A stretch of 64,000 nucleotides of DNA from Devosia sp. GTDB lineage: Bacteria > Pseudomonadota > Alphaproteobacteria > Rhizobiales > Devosiaceae. Below the pieces are notes generated by a model. The model had not been told where the DNA came from, ran no database searches, and worked only from the letters and a program-made list of their open reading frames with translations. The stretch lies in NCBI RefSeq assembly GCF_028290625.1, contig NZ_JAQGJM010000039.1, positions 17,114 through 81,113 on the forward strand. Direction: 5' to 3'. Position numbers and translations under genes: made by a program. Shown here piece by piece: positions 17,217 to 26,900 of the stretch. Position 1 is the stretch's first letter. The number at the start of each line of letters is the position of its first letter.

Positions 17217-20200
17217 ATGGCAACCGAACCCAATGTTTTCGAAAGGATCGTCAAATGGTTCAAAGAAGCATCGGACTGGGTGCAGCAGAACCTCGGTGAT
17301 CCCGAAATCGCCACGGCGCTGCGCGAAGACCTGGGACTAAAGCCCGGCGCCGACCTCAGCCCCGCCGACAAGGCGAAATTTGTTGCCTTCAAGGACGGGC
17401 TGGACCCTGACAAGGTCGCGTTCGATGCGACCGTCGCAGAGATCGCGCAAGCGATCGATGGGTTCATCCAGTTGGGCGAGACGCTGAAGGACCCCGCATC
17501 GGGCGATGTCGCCTGGGACATCGCCTATCTGCTTAGCAATATCGCCATCGCCGACTCGCTGCGCGTGCGCTTCCCGGCCATCTATGCGCTCGGCAAGCTC
17601 GGGCTGCTCGTGTCCGACGACCCGGATGCGATCGAGCAGTTTGACCCCGCGATGTTGATGAAGATCCTGCGAGGCGAAACACCACAGAATGCCAGCCAGC
17701 TGCTGTTCGACCGAGTTTCACACGGGCTGTCGCTGATCCCGACCATTATCGATATCCTGCTCCAGAACTTCGATAAGCCCGGTTATGTCGACTATTTCTA
17801 CGGCTGGGATCCGATCCCCGGGTCGCCAACGCCACTCGCCGATATCGCTTCCGCCCGAACGCTGACAATGCTGCTGGGTCCAGGCAAGGACCTTCCGCGC
17901 GCCGCGGTAACGCTGACCGGCGTGCCCGACACCGACGGCGGCCCGGGCATGATCGTGTCGCTCGGCGGTGACTTCAAGGATAAATTCACCAACCCCACCA
18001 ACGGCTTGGAGGCCGATTTTCACATCGGGGCGGCGGGCGCGCTGAGTCTCTATATCCCTTTTGGTTCCGAAGCGGGCGACCTGCAGGCGGACGGATCGCC
18101 CGATGCCTTCTTCAAGCTCGGCGTCGTAAAGGCCGGCAAGGCCGGCAAACCGGCGTTTCTGATCGGCGAAGCGACCGAATCCAGGCTGGAATTCGGCAAG
18201 ATCGGTGCCGGGGTCGAAATCGCCAACGATCGGGCGGCGGTTCTGTTCAGCATCTCTGATGGGGCGCTGGTTATCACGCCCGGAAAAGCCGACAGTTTCC
18301 TCAAGAAGATACTGAGCGACGATATTCGCGTCGGCTTTAATCTGCGCATGAAGGTCGACAGCGCCAACGGCCTGACCTTCGAGGGCGGCACCGGAATCGC
18401 CGTTACCATCCCGATCGAGAAGACGATCGCCGGGGCGCTGACCATCCATCACATAACAATGGCGCTGGGACCCAGCAGCCTGCCGCAACAGGATCTCTCA
18501 CTCGAGGCCTCTGGTGCCTTCGGTGTGAAGCTCGGCCCCTTCCAGGCCTCGGTCGATCGCCTCGGCTTCACGCTCGACATGGCATTCCGCGACGGCAATC
18601 TGGGCTTCATGGACCTGTCGCTGGGCTTCAAGCCACCCAACGGCATTGGCCTGTTGCTCGACGCCGGCGTCATCAAGGGCGGCGGCTATCTCTACATCGA
18701 CCCGGCGAAGGGCGAATATGCCGGCGTCCTCGAGCTGAAGATCGACTTGCCGGCCGTCAAGATCGGCGTCAAGGCGATCGGCGTCCTGACCACGAAAATG
18801 CCCGATGGCAGCGATGGTTGGGCGCTGTTGCTGCTTATCTATGGACAGTTCCCGCCGATCCAGTTGAGCTGGGGCTTCACGCTCACCGGCCTCGGCGGGA
18901 TGATCGGCCTGCAACATGGCGTGAGCATCGACGCGCTGATCGCGGGCATGAGCAGCGGCGTGCTCGACGACATCCTGTTCCCCGCCAATCCGGTGGCCGA
19001 TGCTCCACGCATCATCAACCGGCTGCGCACCGTTTTCCCGGTCACGCCGCGCGCACTGGTGCTGGGTCCGATGGTGGAAATCGGCTGGGGGACACCGAAC
19101 ATCGTTACGATCCGCATGGGCGTGCTGCTTCAACTCGACAATGCGCTGGGGCAAGGCGACCAGCCGATCTCCTTCAGCCGCGTCGCGATACTGGGGCAAG
19201 TGCTGGCGCAATTGCCCCCGGGCGTGAAGGCGGATCTAACGGTCCTCAAGCTGCTCGTCGATTTCGTCGGTGCTATCGAGATCAATCCGTTCCGTATCGG
19301 TTTCGTCGCGCGACTGCGCGACAGCTATGCCGGCAAAAAGCCGCTCAAGATCGACTTCGGCGGGATGTTGGTCTTGCAGGCGGTGTTCGGCGACCGGCCG
19401 AGCTTCGTCATCGCGGCCGGCGGATTCAATCCTGATTTCCGTGACATACCGCCTGGGCTTCCCAGCCCGATCGAACGGCTGTTCGCCGCCTTCCCGATCA
19501 ACATCCTGAAAATCCGGATCGAGGCTTATTTCGCGGTTACTCCTGCCAGCATTCAGGCCGGCGCCAATGCACTTCTGAAAGCCGGACTGGGCCCGGTGGA
19601 TATCGAGGCGCGGCTGGGCTTCGACGCGATATGCTATCTTGTCCCGTCCTTCCGCTTCGACGTGAAGATCTACGGATCGGCCTCGGTCAAGTTCAAGGGA
19701 CACAATCTGGCTGGGATCGCTTTCGAATTCCGACTGGAAGGTCCAGGACGCTGGCGCGCCCGCGGCTTCGGCAAATTCTCAATCCTCTTCTGGGATATTG
19801 ACGTCCCCTTCGACGAGAGCTGGGGCGAGAACGTCCAGGTCGAGCAGCAATCGACCAGCGCTCAGGCCCTGATTGCGGCCGAGCTTGGCAGCAGGGGAAA
19901 CTGGACGGCCCAAATGCCGATCGGGATTGATCCGCTGGTCAACATCGCGCGGATCGACGGTGGCGATCGCTTGCTCGCACACCCGCTGGGCACGCTGACC
20001 TTCACGCAGAATGCGCTGCCCTTCGACCTCGACCTGCAAAGGATTGGCACCAACCGGATCGATGGCCCGACGCGGTTCGGCATTACCGAAGGCTATATCG
20101 GCAACCCGTCTGCCAGCCAGCCGGCGACGCCGCTGCAACAGCATTTCGCGTTGGGCGAGTATCGCGATCTCAGCGACGCCGAAAAATTGAGCAATCCGAG

Positions 20201-20633
20201 CTTCCAGTCCTTCACCGCGGGGGCACGGTTTGGCAGCACTGCCTACAGCGCGGGCGCCGCGGCGCCTGACCAGGATCTCGACTACGAAACGCTCTATCTC
20301 GAACCCGAGTCCGAATTGAAATTCCCCTTCTCGCGTATCCGCTTCCGCGAGCGCGCGGCCATGACAGTGGGGATAGATGCGATCCGCAAGCAGGCACGAC
20401 AGGGCGCCGCGGCGCTTTCATCGCTGCGCACCGACGATCGTCTCAAACCCGCCGTTGCCAAAAAAGTCAGCGTCGGAGACGCGCGGGCAGCGGCGGCCAG
20501 TACCGAAACGATGCGCGACGCCGGCATCGCCTTCGACCCGGTGGCGGCCTATTCGCCCGCGCTCGCTGGCGATGCGCTGGGCCGGCTGGGCGTCGCGTCG
20601 GTGCAGATCGTTGAACAGTTCGAACTGGCGTGA
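17217..20633 (+). CDS. Large DUF6603-type protein
   Basis: This 1138-aa protein has no signal peptide or clear membrane helix. Residues about 330-890 are built from alternating short strands rich in Gly, Leu and Asp. They match my recollection of the DUF6603 domain, whose landmarks include GGMIGLQHGVSIDAL (about 557), DDILFPANPVADAPRIINRL, LVLGPMVEIGWGTPNIVT, YFAVTPASIQ and GRWRARGFGKFSILFWDIDV (about 845). The N-terminal 110 residues are helical and acidic; the last 150 are linker-like with a basic helix. No enzymatic motif is seen. A beta-rich structural or scaffold role is inferred. The start follows the phosphatase stop by 7 bp. The DUF name should be confirmed by an HMM search. Confidence 0.7.
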   Translation: MATEPNVFERIVKWFKEASDWVQQNLGDPEIATALREDLGLKPGADLSPADKAKFVAFKDGLDPDKVAFDATVAEIAQAIDGFIQLGETLKDPASGDVAWDIAYLLSNIAIADSLRVRFPAIYALGKLGLLVSDDPDAIEQFDPAMLMKILRGETPQNASQLLFDRVSHGLSLIPTIIDILLQNFDKPGYVDYFYGWDPIPGSPTPLADIASARTLTMLLGPGKDLPRAAVTLTGVPDTDGGPGMIVSLGGDFKDKFTNPTNGLEADFHIGAAGALSLYIPFGSEAGDLQADGSPDAFFKLGVVKAGKAGKPAFLIGEATESRLEFGKIGAGVEIANDRAAVLFSISDGALVITPGKADSFLKKILSDDIRVGFNLRMKVDSANGLTFEGGTGIAVTIPIEKTIAGALTIHHITMALGPSSLPQQDLSLEASGAFGVKLGPFQASVDRLGFTLDMAFRDGNLGFMDLSLGFKPPNGIGLLLDAGVIKGGGYLYIDPAKGEYAGVLELKIDLPAVKIGVKAIGVLTTKMPDGSDGWALLLLIYGQFPPIQLSWGFTLTGLGGMIGLQHGVSIDALIAGMSSGVLDDILFPANPVADAPRIINRLRTVFPVTPRALVLGPMVEIGWGTPNIVTIRMGVLLQLDNALGQGDQPISFSRVAILGQVLAQLPPGVKADLTVLKLLVDFVGAIEINPFRIGFVARLRDSYAGKKPLKIDFGGMLVLQAVFGDRPSFVIAAGGFNPDFRDIPPGLPSPIERLFAAFPINILKIRIEAYFAVTPASIQAGANALLKAGLGPVDIEARLGFDAICYLVPSFRFDVKIYGSASVKFKGHNLAGIAFEFRLEGPGRWRARGFGKFSILFWDIDVPFDESWGENVQVEQQSTSAQALIAAELGSRGNWTAQMPIGIDPLVNIARIDGGDRLLAHPLGTLTFTQNALPFDLDLQRIGTNRIDGPTRFGITEGYIGNPSASQPATPLQQHFALGEYRDLSDAEKLSNPSFQSFTAGARFGSTAYSAGAAAPDQDLDYETLYLEPESELKFPFSRIRFRERAAMTVGIDAIRKQARQGAAALSSLRTDDRLKPAVAKKVSVGDARAAAASTETMRDAGIAFDPVAAYSPALAGDALGRLGVASVQIVEQFELA

Positions 20634-20646
20634 GGGGGCAAGGAGA

Positions 20647-23600
20647 ATGGCACAGGCTGCATATCGTTTCCTCCCCTGGGCCCGGCGCGGCCTCAGCGCC
20701 ATGGTCGCGGCGCCCGACGCCGGACAAGATCTGCCGCAACGTCCAACGCTCGCGGCGGGTCTGACGGTCAGCGGCGCTGGATCGCACGGCGTCGACCTCG
20801 CGCTCTTTGGACCGGCCGACGTCATCGGCATCGACCCGCGCCTGATCATCCGCACCGATCCGAAGCCGCACACCGCCGATTGCGAGCCCAACTACCTTGC
20901 GGCCATCGAATTCGACCTGCCTGAGCTTCCCTGGCTGTTTTCGCCCGCCTCGGCCGGCGCACAGGAGCATCTGCGACCGTGGCTGGTGCTGGTCGTACTG
21001 GAAACAAGCGGCGATGGCCGCGTCGCCCTACCCCGCGTCCAACCGGGTCGACCACTGCCCTTCGTCGAACTGACATCGCAGCAGGTCGCAGAACAACTGC
21101 CCGACCTTTCGCAGAGCTGGGCCTGGGCGCATGGCCAGTTGCTCGGCGAAAAAGGCGCCGGCGGGGACAACGCCACGGCGCTGGCGGGCGAGCCGAACCT
21201 CAACCTTTCGCGCATTCTTTGCCCGCGTCGGCTGGAGCCGATGACCGGCTATATCGCTTGTCTTGTCCCGGCCTTTGATCTCGGCGTGCTGCGCGGGATC
21301 GGCGGCACGCCGGCCCCGACTGCGGCGCTGAAACCCGCATGGCGGGTCGATCAGCCCGCAGACATGACGCTGCCGGTCTATTTCCATTGGAGCTTCGCCA
21401 CCGGCCCGCAGGGTGATTTCGAATCGTTAGCGCGTGAACTCAAGCCGTTCAAATGCCCGCCCACCGTCGGCACGACGTCGATGTTCATCTGGGACAGCTT
21501 GCCTGGGCTGATGGACAACACGCCCACTGCCACCCAGGATAAACCGGTATGGATGGACGGCGCGCTTCGTGCATCGGAGGGTGAGCCCGCCACATTGGCC
21601 GACATGGACGCCGCTTTCCAGCAGGCGATAACGACTGAGGTCAATGCGCCAGCCGACATTGCCGACCGCAGCGCCCCCGATGCGACGCGCGCGATCGCCG
21701 CGCCCATCTATGGCGGCTTCCACGCCAAGGCGGTGCGCGTGCCGAACACCAACCCTAAGTGGCTGAAAGAAATGAACGTCGATGCCCGCGCGCGCGCCGC
21801 CGCGGGACTGGCCGCCGACGTGGTGCGGGCGAACCAGGAAATCTTCATGCAGAGCTGTTGGGAGCAGGTCGGCAAAGTGTTGGAGGCCAATGCACTGCTA
21901 AACCAGAGCCGCCTCGCGACCGAGGCGCTGGCGCATCTGCACGGCCGGATCGCCTTACTGTCGGCGGCCAGCCAGCTCGCCCTGACGGCGCCGGCGCGCG
22001 GCCGCGTGAACTTCGGCGCGCTGACCGTGGCTGCCGGCGTCTCGCGCTCCAGCCTGCCCGACGCGGCGCTGTCGCCGACCTTTCGCCGGATGCTCAGCCC
22101 GCGCCGCCAGGCACTGCGGCGGGCGGCCCGCGCGCTGTCCACGTCGCCGGTTACCGGGCTGGTTGAGCGCATGGCACGCGGAAATGCCAGCGTCGATCCC
22201 AATCAATTCACCCCGGATGGTCTCAACCGCGTCAGGGCGCTTGATGCCATAGCAGTCGGCAACAACCCCGCTGCGGCAATCGACCTTTCGGTCATCGGCC
22301 TTGCCACGAGCGTACGCGCGCAGGAGGTGGTGCAGTTGAAGCGCACCGTCGACGCCATCGCGCCGACCCAAGCCCCGGTCGGCCTGCGGCCGAACCTCGT
22401 CCGCACCGGCATCCTTACCGACCTTCACATCGCCACGCTGGCCGATGGCGCGGGTGCCGGGCCGCTCAGCGAGTCCATCGACCTGATGGTTGCGACGGCC
22501 GCAAGCTCCCCGCGCGCCGAGGCCTTCCTGCTCGACCGCGATGCCGAGGGCAAGGTCACGATGGCCGCAATCGACATCAGCAGCGACGGGCAAGCGATGG
22601 CGCGCACGCCGTCGGGCGTTGCCGATCGGGTCATCGCGAGCTTTGGCGACGGTTTCGCCATCCGGGCAACCGCCGACTTTGCCTCGGCGCTAACGGCACT
22701 GCCCAAGGGCGTGCTTGGAAGCGGTGCGCCGCTGACCATCACCCGAGGCAATAGCGGCGAGGTGTTGGGCGGCGATTTTACGGGTGTCGGTCGCGGCCGC
22801 CGTTTCCAAGTCCGCCGCCCAGCGGGCGAGGCCCGGCCCGTCGCCGACCTTGTCAAGGACAGGGTGGTGCTCGACAATTATTCTACGGCATTCGCCAAAA
22901 CCATCGAGCAGCTGGCGATCAACCAGATTGACCGGCCGCTGCAGATCGTCCCCTTCGATCTCGCCGCGGCGGCCAGCGCGACGGCGGTCAAGCTCGATCC
23001 GCGCCGGACCATCCCCGGCCGGCTCGCTTCAATGATCCAGCTGGGCGGGGTCGATCTTTTCACCGCAACGGGCGGAGCGGTCGCGGTCGCCGCAACGGTC
23101 GATCGCATCATGTGCGCACCCAGCCTTCCCGAACCCGCTTTCATCCGGCTCGCAAAGTTCGACAATCGGGCCTTCCTGCCGGGGATCGACGCGATCCCGC
23201 AAAATTCACTAACGCTGCTCGAGACCAATCCGCGTTTCATCGAGGCCTATATGATCGGCCTCAATCACGAGATGAACCGGGAATTGTTGTGGCGCAGCTA
23301 TCCGACCGACCAGCGTGGCACGCCGTTTCGCCATTTCTGGGACTGGGATGATGGGCAACCCGATATCGAACAGATCCACGCCTTTGCCAACAAGCCGCTC
23401 GGCCTGAACACGCGCAGCGGCGCGATCGGGGGCAACCTCGTCCTCCTCGTGCGTGGCAATCTGCTGCGGCGCTATCCCAACAGCACCATCTCGGCCTGGC
23501 GCGCGGCGCCGGTCAACGGCCGTCTAGTGCTAAAGCCCGATCCCAGCGCCGATGACTATCGCCCCGCCGTGTTTTTCGGTGGCTTCGAGTCGGATGTCAG

Positions 23601-23925
23601 CTTTGCCGGATTCTCGCTGACGCGGCCAGAAATTATCGACGGCGACGGGTGGTTCTTCGTCATCGAACAGCAGGTGACCGAACCACGCTTCGGCTTCGAT
23701 CAGGAAAAGCGCGACGCCGTTGCCGCCAATCCGGGCAATTGGCGCGACGCGCGCTGGATCGACACCGGCACTGTGCCTGGCGGCCATCTTGCCGTGAACG
23801 GTCGTCTCGCAGGCCACCAGGCGCTCGGTGTCACCTATGCCCGCGACGCCGCCCATCTCGCCGCCGCGGCCATGCAGCGACCGTTCCGTCTGGCCGTCCA
23901 CGCCAACCACCTGACGCAAATCTAG
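20647..23925 (+). CDS. Conserved large protein of unknown function (cassette protein 3)
   Basis: This 1092-aa protein belongs to no family I can name, but it has sharply defined motifs suggesting a real conserved family: YRFLPWARRGL at residues 5-15, PNYLAAIEFDLPELPWLF near 80, LRPWLVLVVLE near 108, LNHEMNRELLWR and YPTDQRGTPFRHFWDWDD near 875-900, and a C-terminal GWFFVIEQQVTEPRFGFD. No signal peptide, membrane segment or nucleotide-binding motif is seen. The ATG at 20647 is preceded almost directly by AAGGAGA, an unusually short spacing, but the N-terminal motif argues for this start. It is 13 bp from the DUF6603 gene and 12 bp from the next. Confidence 0.65.
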   Translation: MAQAAYRFLPWARRGLSAMVAAPDAGQDLPQRPTLAAGLTVSGAGSHGVDLALFGPADVIGIDPRLIIRTDPKPHTADCEPNYLAAIEFDLPELPWLFSPASAGAQEHLRPWLVLVVLETSGDGRVALPRVQPGRPLPFVELTSQQVAEQLPDLSQSWAWAHGQLLGEKGAGGDNATALAGEPNLNLSRILCPRRLEPMTGYIACLVPAFDLGVLRGIGGTPAPTAALKPAWRVDQPADMTLPVYFHWSFATGPQGDFESLARELKPFKCPPTVGTTSMFIWDSLPGLMDNTPTATQDKPVWMDGALRASEGEPATLADMDAAFQQAITTEVNAPADIADRSAPDATRAIAAPIYGGFHAKAVRVPNTNPKWLKEMNVDARARAAAGLAADVVRANQEIFMQSCWEQVGKVLEANALLNQSRLATEALAHLHGRIALLSAASQLALTAPARGRVNFGALTVAAGVSRSSLPDAALSPTFRRMLSPRRQALRRAARALSTSPVTGLVERMARGNASVDPNQFTPDGLNRVRALDAIAVGNNPAAAIDLSVIGLATSVRAQEVVQLKRTVDAIAPTQAPVGLRPNLVRTGILTDLHIATLADGAGAGPLSESIDLMVATAASSPRAEAFLLDRDAEGKVTMAAIDISSDGQAMARTPSGVADRVIASFGDGFAIRATADFASALTALPKGVLGSGAPLTITRGNSGEVLGGDFTGVGRGRRFQVRRPAGEARPVADLVKDRVVLDNYSTAFAKTIEQLAINQIDRPLQIVPFDLAAAASATAVKLDPRRTIPGRLASMIQLGGVDLFTATGGAVAVAATVDRIMCAPSLPEPAFIRLAKFDNRAFLPGIDAIPQNSLTLLETNPRFIEAYMIGLNHEMNRELLWRSYPTDQRGTPFRHFWDWDDGQPDIEQIHAFANKPLGLNTRSGAIGGNLVLLVRGNLLRRYPNSTISAWRAAPVNGRLVLKPDPSADDYRPAVFFGGFESDVSFAGFSLTRPEIIDGDGWFFVIEQQVTEPRFGFDQEKRDAVAANPGNWRDARWIDTGTVPGGHLAVNGRLAGHQALGVTYARDAAHLAAAAMQRPFRLAVHANHLTQI

Positions 23926-23937
23926 GGAGACGCCGCA

Positions 23938-26900
23938 ATGCCGCCCCCGACATTCACTTCCCAAGACCTCCGTTCACTCGACAAGCTGCGCGGCCAGGAA
24001 ACGAAGGTCCAGAACAAGGTCGTCGCGACCGAAGTCAAATTGTCCGAGCAACAGGACAAGCTCGACGCGCTGGTCCGCGCCGGGGCCGCCGACACCAAGG
24101 TGAGGGAGTTGCAAGACAAGATCGAGGAACTCGCCAACGGCCGTGACACGTTGCGCGACCAGCTCGTCGACATTCGCGACCGGGTGGGCGAGCTGCACGA
24201 GCGTGTGCCCGATCCGCGCATCGAGGCGATGATCCCGAACTTCCAGGCCGACACCCCCGTGCTGCTGCTGCCCGTGCGGCTGGAGACGCGCTATTTCGAC
24301 AATGGAAGGGAATTGCGCATCCGGGTTTTTCCCGACCAGATTCATATCGACAATCATGAAACGGAACTGACCAATGACGAGGTTGTCGCCGGCCAATTCT
24401 ATTGGCAGGCGCGTTGGGGGGCCGCCAATTCTGAGGCCGAGATCGAAGCCGGAAAGGCCGCCTTTGCCGAACTGGCGCGCCGTTTCCGTCCGCGGCGCGC
24501 CGCGTGGATTGCCTATGCGATGACGCCGACCAATTTTGCACCGCCTCCGCGCCAGGCAGCGCTGTCCTTCCCTGATCCCGTGCGGCGCGCTAGCGTCTGG
24601 AGCCGCGCTGCCTATGCTACGCTACTGCCGACCCGCTGGGTCGCCATTGGTTATCTTGACGGCGGCAGAGGAGGTCTGACCCCCGCCTTCACAAAATCGG
24701 GTGGTATCGTCGCCGATCGCATCAACACGGGTATTGATCCGCGCGCAGAGGCCACCCCGCCCGTCGACGCCGATGGCATCGCCACCGAGTTGCCGCTCGA
24801 CGAAGGGCTGAAGTGGCTTGCCGATTTCGGTGTCGCCGAAGCAGCAGGCATGGCAATGCGCGTCGCGACTGGCGACCTTGAGCCCACGCTGCGCAATGCC
24901 GGGCGCACGCTTGCCAGCATACCGCTCACGCGGCTGGTTGTTTATGGCACCAATGCGACACTGACCGGAGAAGCGGCGGCAGCGCGGCTCGAGGCAGTGC
25001 TTGCCGCCCATGTATATTCCGACGGGCTTGAACTGCTGACGCCCGGCACGCCGACCAACAACAGCGAGGCGAACGCGTCCGGGCTCGATACATCCGATCC
25101 CGTCGCGGTCGCGGCGATAGACCCGATGCGCACGGCGCCGGCCCAGACACCGGGACTCGATACGCTGCGGCGGGCTTTGGGCGTCAATACGGCCGCAGGG
25201 CAACTCGATCGCATCGTCGGTGTGGATGGCGCAGAACAGGTCACCGCCGGCCATATGATCAACGCACTGTGGAGCGCGACGCTGGGCCAGACGCTTGACC
25301 AGCTGTTCGATCCCGCCATGAGCGATGCCGACATCGGCCAGCTCCGCGACCACGCCGTCGCGCACCTCTTCCCAGGGGGGGCATTGCCGGCGCTTCGTGT
25401 TGGCAACCAGCCTTACGGCATCCTGACCGTCACCCCTTTGAGCATTTTCAAGCCGCAGGACAAGGTCGAGACAAAACTGGTGCAGGCCATCGGCGCGGTA
25501 AGCGGCATCTGGACCCGCGCCTCGGAAAACGCGCCGCATATCCAGCGCGCGGGCAAGACGCTGGCGGAGAATATGGAGGCTCTGCTTCAGCAGGGTCCCA
25601 TGGCGGCCTCGAACAGTTTTCGTCGCGTCTATGGTCCTATCAATACCAAGAATGCCAACATCGACCCTGCGCTCAGTGCGACACAGGAACGGACGCGCAG
25701 CTGGATCCTCGGCGCGCTCGGGCTGTCCACCAAGCTGCGCATATCGGGCATGACTGCCGAGGCTCGCACACACCGGCTGGGGGCGCCCTTCGTGCAGGCG
25801 AGTCTGGGTGAAGCGGGCGCCCCGCTGCAGCCCAATTATCTTGCCGACATAGCTCTTGAGGCCGCGAGGACTGATGGGCGCACGGCCCTGACCGCGCGCG
25901 GCAATGCATCGACCCTACTGGAGACGCTCGCCTCCCACGCCGCAGTTTACGAGCTCGATCGCGCAGCCGCGAGCGTCGTGCACAAGGATCGTGCGGAACG
26001 CGATGGCATCGCCCTTCCCGCCCGCCTCGCGCTACGCATCGATGAAATGGTCGCAGTCGATCCCCCGAGGGTGCAGGACACGCAAGGCCGCGCGGTACGC
26101 CAGGTCCTCATCCAGTCCTCGGCCGACATGGAGCGGGTGGTCCTGCCCGAACGCACAGGCACCAAGTCGGTGGTCAACTATGTGATCGGACAGCTGTTCG
26201 ACCTGCACGGACGCGATCGCGCCGATGTGGCGCGATACCAGTCGGTCATCGACAGCCTGAAATATCTGTCGGGACGTCCCGCGAGCGAACTCGATCGCGC
26301 GATGCGCGGCACGCTCGATGTCTATAGCTACCGGCTAGATGCTTGGATCGCCTCGCTCGCAAACCGGCGGCTGGCATCGTGGCGCGCAAAACCAACCAGC
26401 AAGGGCGTGCATATCGGCGGTTATGGCTGGGTCGAGAATTTGAAGCCCGACCAGCGTCCCGATAGCGAAGGCTATATCCATGCGCCCTCGCTGCAGCAGG
26501 CGCAGGCTGCGGCGGTGCTGCGCGCTGGCCATCTTGCCCACCGCGATGCGGCGGGCGCGGCGCTGGCGATCGACCTGTCGTCGCGACGAGTACGGTTTGC
26601 GCTCAACCTGCTGCGTGGAGTCGCACAGGGCCAGCCCCTGACCGCCCTGCTCGGCTATCGGATCGAACGCCGGTTGCGAGAAAAGAATATCCAGCTTGCC
26701 AAGTTCATACTCCCGCTGCGGCGCCTGTTCCCGCTCAATCCCCCCGCGGGCGACTCCGTGCTGACCGCTCAAGAGGCGATTGCGGCGCGCGATGTCGTCG
26801 ATGCGGTCAAGCTGCTTGAGCGGCGGCGCGCGGGCGGCAACTGGATGCAGGGTCTTACGCCCGCCCCCTCAGCGGGGGAAAAGACTGGCATCGAAAGCGT

